From DATJLY01 sp035532935 (GTDB lineage: Bacteria > Pseudomonadota > Alphaproteobacteria > ATCC43930 > CGMCC-115725): a stretch of DNA of 64,000 nt. The notes below the pieces were generated by a model. It saw only the letters and a list, made by a program, of their open reading frames with translations, was not told the origin of the DNA and searched no databases. Both the position numbers and the translations under genes were made by a program. Position 1 is the stretch's first letter. The number at the start of each line of letters is the position of its first letter. Of this stretch, positions 56,817-64,000 are shown in pieces. The stretch spans positions 1-64,000 of the forward strand of contig DATKQE010000085.1 in assembly GCA_035532935.1 (NCBI GenBank), read 5' to 3'.

Positions 56817-57842
56817 TCAACGGGACGCGGTCTCGTAACGCTGTGCCGCACGCTTGATGAAGCTCAGATCGGCGTATTTCTTCGCGTCGAAACTGTGCTT
56901 GAGAAAGCCGAACTTCACTTGCGCGTCGACGTTGCGCTGGAAGGCCGCGAGATCCGGTACGCCGTTCGGATCGCGATACTGGTCCTTGTTCGTCAGATAC
57001 CAGCCGCTGAGGCGCGCGACCGGAAGCTTGCCGGTCTTGGCGGCAAACGCGATCGCCGCGGTGCGATTGGCGGGATTGAGCATCCAATGGATGCCGCGGA
57101 CCATGTCCTCGAAGAAGTCGTCATAGGCCTTGCGGTGCTTTTGCAGGTCGCTTTCGCGGGCGACGAGCACGATCATCTGCGAGCTGCCCATGCCGTCCTT
57201 CATGGTGAACAGCGTGTGCGCGCCCTTTTGCACCTGGGGTGCATAAAGGAACGGCGGCACCATCGACACGACATCGGCCTTGCCCTCGAGCAGCATGGCG
57301 CCGATCGCCGCGAACGGCGACTCGATGATGGTGTAGTCGCGGCCGGCGACGAGGCCGTGCTTCAAGAGCGCCGCGCGGGCGCCGATATCGACCGCGGCCC
57401 CGATCACGTTGATGCCCAGGATCTTGCCCTTGAGGTCTTCGATCCGTTTGATGCCGCTGCCGTTCTTGACCATGTACTGGATCGACGCATACCCGTTGAC
57501 GCCGTCCTGGAAGCCGTCGGCGACAATCCGCATGTCGGTGAGATGGGCGTTCAGGATGCCGTTGGCGAAGCTCGAATAAGCGAGCGACGCGATCTGAATC
57601 TGCCCCGTCGCCAGCGCCTGGAGCTGCGGCGAGGTGCCCTTGAAGTGAATCGGATCGACGGTGTAGGTCTTGCCGTAATCCTTGAGAATGTCGCGCTTCT
57701 CGAAGATCATCGGCGACATGTCGCCGGTCCAGACCACCCAGCCGTGGTTTATCGTGAACGGCTTGGCGTGTGCGGCGGTGATACCGGACGTGGTGACAAT
57801 GAGGGCCGCCATCGCGACCCACAGTTTGGCCGTCCAATGCAT
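56817..57842 (-). CDS. ABC transporter substrate-binding protein, NitT/TauT type
   Basis: 341 residues. Signal peptide MHWTAKLWVAMAALIVTTSG ending at AHA (about residue 26). The mature part has FTINHGWVVWTGDMSPMIF, TGQIQIASLAYSSFANGIL and GINVIGAAVDIGARAALL, as in nitrate/sulfonate-binding relatives. GGGAGGCAGC precedes the ATG. No ATPase or permease gene is adjacent; it follows another binding-protein gene by 86 bases, so the two may share a transporter encoded elsewhere. Confidence 0.83.
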   Translation of the reverse strand: MHWTAKLWVAMAALIVTTSGITAAHAKPFTINHGWVVWTGDMSPMIFEKRDILKDYGKTYTVDPIHFKGTSPQLQALATGQIQIASLAYSSFANGILNAHLTDMRIVADGFQDGVNGYASIQYMVKNGSGIKRIEDLKGKILGINVIGAAVDIGARAALLKHGLVAGRDYTIIESPFAAIGAMLLEGKADVVSMVPPFLYAPQVQKGAHTLFTMKDGMGSSQMIVLVARESDLQKHRKAYDDFFEDMVRGIHWMLNPANRTAAIAFAAKTGKLPVARLSGWYLTNKDQYRDPNGVPDLAAFQRNVDAQVKFGFLKHSFDAKKYADLSFIKRAAQRYETASR

Positions 57843-57928
57843 TGCTGCCTCCCTGTTGTGCGGCGGTTCAACCCCATCGGTCGTCCGCTTGTTGTTGTGA
57901 ATCATGCGCCCGCGCGGCGCGCGCGCGG

Positions 57929-59185
57929 CTACATCACGGCTTTGGCAAAGGGGTAGATGAGCTTCCCGGTGCTGAGCGCGGCCGGCGCCACGATGGTCAT
58001 GTGCGATGCCGGGTTCTTGAACTGGTCGAAGCCGTGGCCGGTAATACCGTGATATTGGACGAAGAGCAGGCGGTTATCGACCGGGTCGCCGAGCTTGTTG
58101 AACGAGAACTTGCCGTCGACCGTGCTGAAGGTGTGGGTGTGGAGGTATTCGGCCAGCTTCTTCTGGTCGAGCGTTCCGGCCTGCTCGACCGCCTCGCCCA
58201 GCACCTGGACATAGGCGTAGGCGGCCGGCGCGAGGAAATAGCCGAGCGGGTCGACGCCCTGGCCCTTCGCTTGCACCTGATAGCGCTCGAGCATGTGCAT
58301 CACGCCCGGATATTCGATGGTGGGCACCGGCTCCCACGCGGCGAAAGCGAGGACGCCGTTCATCAGCGGCCCGAGCTGCATCTGGATGTTGGTGATCTGG
58401 AGGCCCACCATCGCGCCGCCGAACACCCTCGGCTTGAAGCCGACCTCGTGCACGGCGCGGACGAGCCCGACCGAATCCGGCGGATATGAGGCGGCATAGA
58501 CGACGTCGGGATGCGTCGCCTGCGCCGCGCGGATGATCGGCGCGAAGTCGGTGGTCGAAGGCGGATAGGTCTCGTTGTAGACGATCTTCAGTCCCGCCTT
58601 CTTGGCGTTGACCATCGCGCCGGCGAGGTTCTGCTTGGAGAATTCCTGATCCGCGCCGATGAAGGCCAGCGTCTTGGGCTTCGGCGTCTGCTCCATCACC
58701 GCCTGGAAGAAGCCGGACGAGAAATCGACGACCGGGTCGGCGCCGCTTGCCGTCACCGAGAAATAGCGGTCGTAGTGGAAGCGCGAATTGACGTTGAGCG
58801 CGACGAGGCTGGTGATCACCATCTTGTGCGCCATCACCACTGGCAGCGCCGGCGCCGTCATGACCGTGCCGTAGGGCGAGACCAGCAAATCGACCTTGTT
58901 CACGTCGAGGAGCTTGGTATAAATGCCCGGCACGTTGGCGGGATTGCTCTGGTCGTCGTAATAGACGAGCTTCACCGGCCGGTGCAGCAGCCCGCCCTTG
59001 GCGTTGATGTCGTCCTCCCACAGCTTCATGGCGATGAGCGCCTGTTTGCCCGAGACGGCGAAGGGGCCGGTGAGCGGCATGCTGAAGCCGATCTGGATCG
59101 GCGTCGCCGCCGGGCTCGGCGGGCTGAAGCCGAGCAGCGCCATGCCCGTCACGGCCGCGGTCACGAGTCCTCGGTAGTAGCCCAT
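57929..59185 (-). CDS. ABC transporter substrate-binding protein, LivJ type
   Basis: 418 residues. Signal peptide about residues 1-27 (GLVTAAVTGMALLGFSPPSPA). The mature part is a periplasmic binding protein type 1: IQIGFSMPLTGPFAVSGKQALIAMKLWEDD, VKLVYYDDQSNPANVPGIY and FIGADQEFSKQNLAGA. It would bind an amino acid, amide or aromatic acid and feed a LivHMGF-type transporter. None is adjacent; the livHMGF set at the left end of the window lacks a visible binding protein, but linkage is only a possibility. Confidence 0.87.
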   Translation of the reverse strand: MGYYRGLVTAAVTGMALLGFSPPSPAATPIQIGFSMPLTGPFAVSGKQALIAMKLWEDDINAKGGLLHRPVKLVYYDDQSNPANVPGIYTKLLDVNKVDLLVSPYGTVMTAPALPVVMAHKMVITSLVALNVNSRFHYDRYFSVTASGADPVVDFSSGFFQAVMEQTPKPKTLAFIGADQEFSKQNLAGAMVNAKKAGLKIVYNETYPPSTTDFAPIIRAAQATHPDVVYAASYPPDSVGLVRAVHEVGFKPRVFGGAMVGLQITNIQMQLGPLMNGVLAFAAWEPVPTIEYPGVMHMLERYQVQAKGQGVDPLGYFLAPAAYAYVQVLGEAVEQAGTLDQKKLAEYLHTHTFSTVDGKFSFNKLGDPVDNRLLFVQYHGITGHGFDQFKNPASHMTIVAPAALSTGKLIYPFAKAVM

Positions 59186-59302
59186 CGCGTCCTCCCTGTT
59201 ATCGTTTGTTCCGACGCTCGCCGTGCCCGCGCGGCGTCGCTCGGCAAACTATGCCACGGCGAGATGGTTGTGTCGAGATAACCGGTTCGCCGGACGCGCG
59301 TT

Positions 59303-60100
59303 TCACTCGCGCAGGGGCGAATAGGACACGCCGGTCGCGCCGCCGTCGACGAGGATGTCGGCGCCGTTGATGAAGGACGCCTCGGGCGAGGCGAGAAACA
59401 CCGCGACATTGGCGATGTCCTCGGGCATGCCGTAACGCCCCAGCGGGATCTGGCCGACGAGGCCGGCGCCGATGGCGCGCTGCGCGTCGTCGCCCGACCA
59501 GAAGCGCTCGGTCGCCGGCGAGCGGATCAGGCCGGGGCTGATGCTGACGGCGCGGATTTTGTGCGGCGCGCCCTCGGCGGCGAGCATGCGCGTGAAGCCC
59601 ATCACGCCCGCCTTGGTGGCGCCGTGCGCGGCCGTGCGCAGCGGCAGGAACTCGCGGTGGCCGCTCATCGAGGCGGTGCTGATGACCAGCCCGCCGCCGC
59701 GCGCGACGAGATGGGGCCACACCGCGAGCGTCGCCGTATAGACGATGGTGAGCTCGTAGCGGATGGTGAGGTCCCACTCCTCGATGGTCGAGGATGCGAA
59801 CGGACCCTTGGTGCGCAGCGATCCCGCGTTGTTGTAGAGCACGTCGATGCCGCCGAAGGCATCGGCGGCCGCGTTCGCCCAGCGCTTCGCGTTGTCGAGA
59901 TCGCTCACGTCGAGCGGCTGCAGCGAGCGCATCGCACCGCCCTTGCGTCCGACCAAGGCGACCGTCTCCGCGGCGCCGTCGGCGTTGACGTCGCAGCCGA
60001 ACACCTTGGCGCCGGCGGCGGCGAAGGCGAGGGCGGCGGCGCGCCCCTGTCCGCCCGCGGTGCCCGAAATCAGCACGACCTTGCCGTCCAGCATTGTCAT
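59303..60100 (-). CDS. SDR family protein with His in place of the catalytic Tyr
   Basis: 265 residues. Cofactor motif SGTAGGQGRAAALAFAAAG and NNAG in VLYNNAGSLRTKG are present. The active site reads STASMSGHREF then AAHGATKAGVMGF: the YxxxK tyrosine is replaced by His (CAC, one base from TAC), while the Ser and Lys remain. It ends with GADILVDGGATGVSY. The start at 60100 has GGAGGAC in front. It is driven by the promoter at 60232-60204. Confidence 0.85.
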   Translation of the reverse strand: MTMLDGKVVLISGTAGGQGRAAALAFAAAGAKVFGCDVNADGAAETVALVGRKGGAMRSLQPLDVSDLDNAKRWANAAADAFGGIDVLYNNAGSLRTKGPFASSTIEEWDLTIRYELTIVYTATLAVWPHLVARGGGLVISTASMSGHREFLPLRTAAHGATKAGVMGFTRMLAAEGAPHKIRAVSISPGLIRSPATERFWSGDDAQRAIGAGLVGQIPLGRYGMPEDIANVAVFLASPEASFINGADILVDGGATGVSYSPLRE

Positions 60101-60203
60101 TGGCGTCCTCCCGCCTCGCGCTGCGTAATTGTGGGTCGAAGCTTCGGCCGTTCGGGACGGCGGCGCAAGCCGGAGCGGGGGCGCGCCAGCGGCTGCATAT
60201 ACC

Positions 60204-60232
60204 CTTATAATGGGCAATGGAGTTATGCACAA
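60204..60232 (-). promoter_or_regulatory. Sigma-70 promoter for the SDR gene
   Basis: Reading leftward: -35 TTGTGC (60232-60227), 17-bp spacer, -10 TATAAG (60209-60204). The overlapping plus-strand TATAAT at 60206-60211 could serve tetR, but no good plus-strand -35 accompanies it. Confidence 0.6.
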
Positions 60233-60250
60233 ATAGCATAGGACTCGTAG

Positions 60251-60268
60251 TGAGTAAGCACTTACTCA
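60251..60268. promoter_or_regulatory. Palindromic TetR-type operator
   Basis: TGAGTAAG-CA-CTTACTCA, perfect 8-bp arms, ending five bases before the tetR start codon. Position and sequence fit an AcrR-like repressor controlling its own efflux operon and possibly the divergent SDR gene. Confidence 0.72.
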
Positions 60269-60273
60269 GCAGC

Positions 60274-60966
60274 ATGAGCGTCGCCCGACTCGACAACCAG
60301 CAGCGCCGCCGCGCGATCGTCGCCGCCGCGGTGCCGCTCTTTGCGCGCAAGGGCTTTGCCGGCACCACGACCAAGGAGATTGCCGAGGCCGCGGGCGTTT
60401 CCGAAGGGCTGCTGTTCAAGCACTTCCCGAGCAAATCCGCGCTTTACGAGGAAATCCACCGCGAAGGCTGCCTCGGCGACCCGCGGCTCGAGCGCCTGCT
60501 CGTGCTCGAGCCGTCGACCGCGGCCCTCATTGACATGGTGCACTTCATGCTCCGCCATTCCATCGTCGGGGCGACGCCGGGCTCGGAGCAGGAAACCCGC
60601 CATCGGCTGATGGTGAACAGCTTCCTCGAGGACGGCGAATACGCCCGCCTCGCGCTGCAGTGGCTCGAGGCGCATATCCTGCCGCGGGTCGAGGCGTCGC
60701 TTCGCGCGGCCGAGGCAGCGGGCGATCTGGTTGCGCTGCCCACCGGCTTCGCCAACCGCTTCTGGTTCGGCCACCATCTCGCGGCGATGTTGGCCTTCCT
60801 GCGCCTGCCGGGGCGAGACGTCGTTCCCTACGAGGGCGACGTCGAGACGCTCATCGACGGCGCCGCGCGCTTCATCCTGCGCGGTCTCGGCATCAAGGAT
60901 GAAGTCATCGCAGCGCATCGCGTCGCCGCGTATCCCGCGGCCGCGGCCGCGGCCGCGGCACAATGA
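60274..60966 (+). CDS. TetR/AcrR family regulator
   Basis: 230 residues. N-terminal helix-turn-helix: QQRRRAIVAAAVPLFARKG, TTTKEIAEAAGVSEGLLFKHFPSK. The ligand-binding part has WLEAHILPRVEASLRAAEAAG and FWFGHHLAAMLAFLRLPG. The C-terminus is a short poly-Ala run made of GCGGCC repeats. I take the ATG at 60274 as start because earlier frames run through the operator. It ends six bases before the membrane fusion gene, so it is the first gene of the efflux operon. Confidence 0.9.
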   Translation: MSVARLDNQQRRRAIVAAAVPLFARKGFAGTTTKEIAEAAGVSEGLLFKHFPSKSALYEEIHREGCLGDPRLERLLVLEPSTAALIDMVHFMLRHSIVGATPGSEQETRHRLMVNSFLEDGEYARLALQWLEAHILPRVEASLRAAEAAGDLVALPTGFANRFWFGHHLAAMLAFLRLPGRDVVPYEGDVETLIDGAARFILRGLGIKDEVIAAHRVAAYPAAAAAAAAQ

Positions 60967-60972
60967 TCGGCA

Positions 60973-62190
60973 ATGTTTAAGGAACCGCCCGTGGACACGC
61001 GTCTCGATCATGCCGATACGGCGGAACTGCGCGATGCCGGAAGTCGTCGCGCGCCGAGCCGCTCGAAGCTCATTCTTCGCCTTGCGATCATGGCGATCCT
61101 GCTCTTCGTCGTGTTCGGCGGGCTCTATGCCTTCGAGCGGTTCCGCGAGCACGCGATCACGTCCTTCTTCGCGCACAACGTGCCGCCGCCGCTGCCGGTG
61201 GCCACCGCCACGGCCACCGCGATGGCGATGCCGCGCGATCTCCCCAGCATCGGCTCGTTCACCGCCGACCATCAGGTCATCATCGCGCCGGAAGTCGCCG
61301 GACGGGTGACGCAGATCTACTTCAAGTCCGGTGCCGCGGTGCAGGCCGGCGACCCTCTGGTGCAGATCAACGACGGGCCCGAGCGCGGCGACCTTGCGAA
61401 CTACCAGGCGCAGGCGCATCTCGCGCAGTCCAATCTCGCGCGCGCACGCGATCTCGCCGCGCACAAATTCGAGACCCAGGCCAATGTCGACACCTATAAG
61501 GCACAGTTCGACCAGGCGAATGCCCAGATCGCCAAGACCGAGGCGCTCATCGCCGAGAAGCTGGTGCGGGCGCCGTTCGCCGGCGCGCTCGGCATCCGCC
61601 AGGTCGATCTCGGCCAATATGTCAACGCGGGCATGCCCCTCGTCACCTTGACCGATCTCGACGCGCTTTTCGTCAATTTCACCTTGCCCGAGGCGGCGCG
61701 CGATCAGGTCGCGGTCGGGCAGGCGGTGACGGTCACGGTCGATGCCTTTCCAGACCGCAGCTTCACCGCCAGGCTCACCACGATCGAGCCTCAGGTCAGC
61801 ATCGATACGCGCACGATCAAGCTGCAGGCGGCGCTCGCCAATCCGGGGCACCTGCTGCTGCCGGGGATGTTTGCGCATGTGAAGGTCGTCCTGCCGGCCG
61901 AGCCCAATGTCGTGACCGTGCCGGAGACGGCGATCGACTACACGCTCTATGGCGATTCGGTCTTCCTCATCGTCAAGACCGGGAACGGCAGCGACGGCAA
62001 GCCGGAGTTCCACGTCAAGCGCAGCTTCGTCACGACCGGCGAGCATTTCGACAATCGCGTTGCGGTCTTGAGCGGCGTCCGCCCCGGCGACCGGGTGGTC
62101 GCGACCGGGCAGCTCAGGCTCATCGACGGCGCGGCGGTTGTGCCCACGGCGGACAGCTTGAAGACCCCGCCCACGGTGCCGGTGAACTGA
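60973..62190 (+). CDS. RND efflux periplasmic adaptor (membrane fusion protein)
   Basis: 405 residues. An N-terminal cytoplasmic tail (1-30) precedes one membrane anchor (about 33-53, LAIMAILLFVVFGGLYAF) instead of a lipoprotein Cys. Then the lipoyl domain (ADHQVIIAPEVAGRVTQIYFKSG), a short helical hairpin, KLVRAPFAGALGIRQVDLGQYVNAG, and beta-barrel and membrane-proximal domains. It links the RND pump to an outer-membrane channel. The pump gene follows by 22 bases; no channel gene is visible. Confidence 0.93.
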   Translation: MFKEPPVDTRLDHADTAELRDAGSRRAPSRSKLILRLAIMAILLFVVFGGLYAFERFREHAITSFFAHNVPPPLPVATATATAMAMPRDLPSIGSFTADHQVIIAPEVAGRVTQIYFKSGAAVQAGDPLVQINDGPERGDLANYQAQAHLAQSNLARARDLAAHKFETQANVDTYKAQFDQANAQIAKTEALIAEKLVRAPFAGALGIRQVDLGQYVNAGMPLVTLTDLDALFVNFTLPEAARDQVAVGQAVTVTVDAFPDRSFTARLTTIEPQVSIDTRTIKLQAALANPGHLLLPGMFAHVKVVLPAEPNVVTVPETAIDYTLYGDSVFLIVKTGNGSDGKPEFHVKRSFVTTGEHFDNRVAVLSGVRPGDRVVATGQLRLIDGAAVVPTADSLKTPPTVPVN

Positions 62191-62212
62191 TCCGGGCGCA
62201 GAGGGGCTTGCC

Positions 62213-64000
62213 ATGGCCATCACCGACCTTTTCGTTCGCCGCCCGGTGCTGTCGCTCGTCGTCAGCCTGCTCATCCTGTTCGTCGGTGCGCGCTCGCTGA
62301 TGACCTTGCCGATCCGGCAGTATCCCAAGCTCGACAACACCGTGATCACGGTGACGACGACCTATCCGGGTGCGCCTGCGAGCCTGATGCAGGGCTTCAT
62401 CGCGACGCCGATCGAGCAGGCGGTGTCATCGGCCGAAGGCATCGACTACGTCACCTCGAACGCGCAGCAGGGCACGAGCACGGTTCAGGTCTATGTCAAG
62501 CTGAACCACGACCCGAACCAGGCGATGACCGACGTCATGGCCAAGGTGCAGCAGGTGAAATACCTGATGCCCAAGGCGGCCAACGATCCCGTCATCACCA
62601 AGACCACCGGCCAATCGACGTCGGTCATCTATCTCAGCTTCAGCAGCCCCAACCTCACCAGCCCGGCGATCTCCGATTACCTGACCCGGGTGGTGCAGCC
62701 GCTGTTGTCGACGATCGACGGCGTCGCCGCGGTCAACATCCTCGGCGGCCAGACCTTCGCCATGCGGGTCTGGCTCGATCCCGACCGGATGGCGGCGCGC
62801 GGCATCTCGGCCGACGACGTCGCCGCGGCGATCCGCGCCAACAATTTCCAGTCCGCGCCCGGCCAAACCAAGGGCTATTTCACCATTACCAGCGTCACCG
62901 CCGACACCGGGCTGACCGACGTGGCGCAGTTCCGCGACATGGTGGTGAAGGTGCAGGGCGGCGCCCAGGTGCGGCTCGGCGACATCGCCAAAGTGGAGCT
63001 CGGTCCGCGCCTCACGGCGTCGAGCGTGATGCTCAACGGCGAGCACGCGGTCTTCGTCGGGATCGACGCGACGCCTACCGGCAATCCGCTCACCATCGTC
63101 CGCGACGTGCGCGGGATGATGCCGCAGATCGAGCGCACGCTGCCGCCGTCGCTCAAGATGAAGGTCGCCTACGACACCACGAATTTCATCAAGTCGTCGA
63201 TCAGCGAGGTCGAATGGACGCTCGGCGAGGCGGTACTGATCGTCATCGCCGTGATCTTCCTGTTCCTCGGCACGCCGCGCTCGGTGGCGATCCCCGTGGT
63301 CACGATTCCGCTGTCGCTCATCGGCGCGGGCACGATCATGGTGGTCCTGGGATTCAGCCTCAATCTGCTGACTCTCCTGGCGATGGTGCTGGCGATTGGG
63401 CTGGTCGTCGACGATGCCATCGTCGTCGTCGAGAACGTCTACCGCCACATCGAGCAAGGCCGGACGCCGGTGCAGGCGGCGCTCATCGGCGCGCGCGAGA
63501 TCGTCGGGCCGATCATTGCCATGACTATCACGCTCGCCGCCGTCTATGCGCCGATCGGGCTCCTGACCGGCCTTACCGGCGCGCTCTTTCGCGAGTTCGC
63601 GTTCACGCTGGCCGGCGCCGTCATCATCTCGGGCATCGTCGCACTGACGCTGTCGCCGATGATGTGCTCGGTGCTGCTGACGCGCGAGATGTCCGAGGGG
63701 CGGTTCGCCCGCCTCGTCGACCGCAGCTTCTCCCGCCTTGCCGCCGCCTATGGCAGGCGCCTGGCCGGGTCGCTCGATTACCGGCCGGTGACGGCGCTGT
63801 TCGCGCTCGTCGTGCTCATCAGCATTCCGTTCCTCTATCTCCACACCAAATCCGAGCTCGCTCCGCCCGAGGATCAGGGCTTCCTGTTCGGCATCGTCAA
63901 GGCGCCGCAATACGCCAATCTCGATTACATGGACGCCTATGGCAAACAGCTCGACCGCGTGTTCACCAAATTTCCGGAGAACGATGCGCGCTTTGTCGTC
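62213..64000 (+). CDS. RND multidrug efflux permease (partial, runs off the end)
   Basis: The frame is open from ATG 62213 to the window end (596 codons); full-length pumps have about 1030 residues. It begins MAITDLFVRRPVLSLVVSLL, an HAE1-type first helix, then LPIRQYPKLDNTVITVTTTY and the porter segments. Transmembrane helix 4 contains the proton-relay pair in LAIGLVVDDAIVVVENVYRH. It exports drugs or lipids using the proton gradient together with the adaptor. Substrate cannot be told from the visible part. Confidence 0.93.
   Translation, partial: MAITDLFVRRPVLSLVVSLLILFVGARSLMTLPIRQYPKLDNTVITVTTTYPGAPASLMQGFIATPIEQAVSSAEGIDYVTSNAQQGTSTVQVYVKLNHDPNQAMTDVMAKVQQVKYLMPKAANDPVITKTTGQSTSVIYLSFSSPNLTSPAISDYLTRVVQPLLSTIDGVAAVNILGGQTFAMRVWLDPDRMAARGISADDVAAAIRANNFQSAPGQTKGYFTITSVTADTGLTDVAQFRDMVVKVQGGAQVRLGDIAKVELGPRLTASSVMLNGEHAVFVGIDATPTGNPLTIVRDVRGMMPQIERTLPPSLKMKVAYDTTNFIKSSISEVEWTLGEAVLIVIAVIFLFLGTPRSVAIPVVTIPLSLIGAGTIMVVLGFSLNLLTLLAMVLAIGLVVDDAIVVVENVYRHIEQGRTPVQAALIGAREIVGPIIAMTITLAAVYAPIGLLTGLTGALFREFAFTLAGAVIISGIVALTLSPMMCSVLLTREMSEGRFARLVDRSFSRLAAAYGRRLAGSLDYRPVTALFALVVLISIPFLYLHTKSELAPPEDQGFLFGIVKAPQYANLDYMDAYGKQLDRVFTKFPENDARFVV

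Noticed and set aside
60262..62349. 695-residue minus-strand ORF opposite tetR and the adaptor gene
   Set aside because: Antisense shadow of two clear genes; composition is Arg/His/Asp repeats.

Overview
The window is about 64 kb of high-GC DNA with gene content typical of a soil or freshwater Alphaproteobacterium, probably Hyphomicrobiales or Rhodospirillales. This rests on branched-chain amino acid and NitT/TauT-type transporters, a VanA-type Rieske oxygenase, a DUF1501/DUF1800 pair, an infA copy with a basic tail, and a SelD fused to an NDH-2-like oxidoreductase. No rRNA gene is present, so the placement is an inference from gene content.

Layout. 1-4.3 kb: a livHMGF transporter operon plus a HIBADH-like dehydrogenase, with an abrupt change of leucine codon use inside livF. 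4.3-20 kb: metabolic genes (a HyuB-AcxC fusion, a DMT transporter with a His-rich tail, quinone oxidoreductase, glutaminase-STAS-cNMP protein, DUF1501/1800, and a four-gene MetE-like/flavoprotein/dienelactone hydrolase/NTF2-like operon). 20.2-41.9 kb: the selenocysteine locus, selA-selB ... selC(tRNA-Sec)-selD, split by two layers of inserted DNA. A decayed 5' half of selC lies 13 bp after selB. Next come a NitT/TauT-type ABC operon and a cupin gene. Then comes an exact 43-bp copy of the 5' half of selC, and then an ~11.9-kb integrase-bearing element that ends at the intact tRNA-Sec. 41.9-64 kb: PqqC-like oxygenase, cspA-infA cluster, a xanthine-dehydrogenase-like operon, Rieske/SDR and LLM/hydrolase genes, a REC-EAL gene broken by an amber codon, a single REC gene, GST, half a phaZ, two orphan ABC binding proteins, an SDR, and a TetR-MFP-RND efflux operon running off the end.

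The 27.6-39.5 kb element is the most unusual part. It carries a tyrosine integrase overlapping a ribbon-helix-helix regulator with a clear promoter/operator, an AlpA-like protein, a YkgJ-type Cys-cluster protein, a RepB-type primase and a RepA-type helicase. These are followed by a highly structured putative replication origin, small and large terminase, HNH nuclease, four unknown genes and a RuvC-like resolvase. I see no portal, capsid, tail or lysis gene. Size, gene set and tRNA target fit a phage satellite or a strongly reduced prophage. Its integration geometry is odd: it duplicates the 5' half of the tRNA rather than the 3' half, so the working tRNA-Sec now has element DNA, including a terminator-like hairpin, immediately upstream.

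Several genes are broken or lack expected residues: the REC-EAL amber, N-terminally deleted phaZ, a membrane-fusion-protein stub before selA, a possible glyoxalase-family stub at 8.15 kb, and two SDRs without the catalytic tyrosine.
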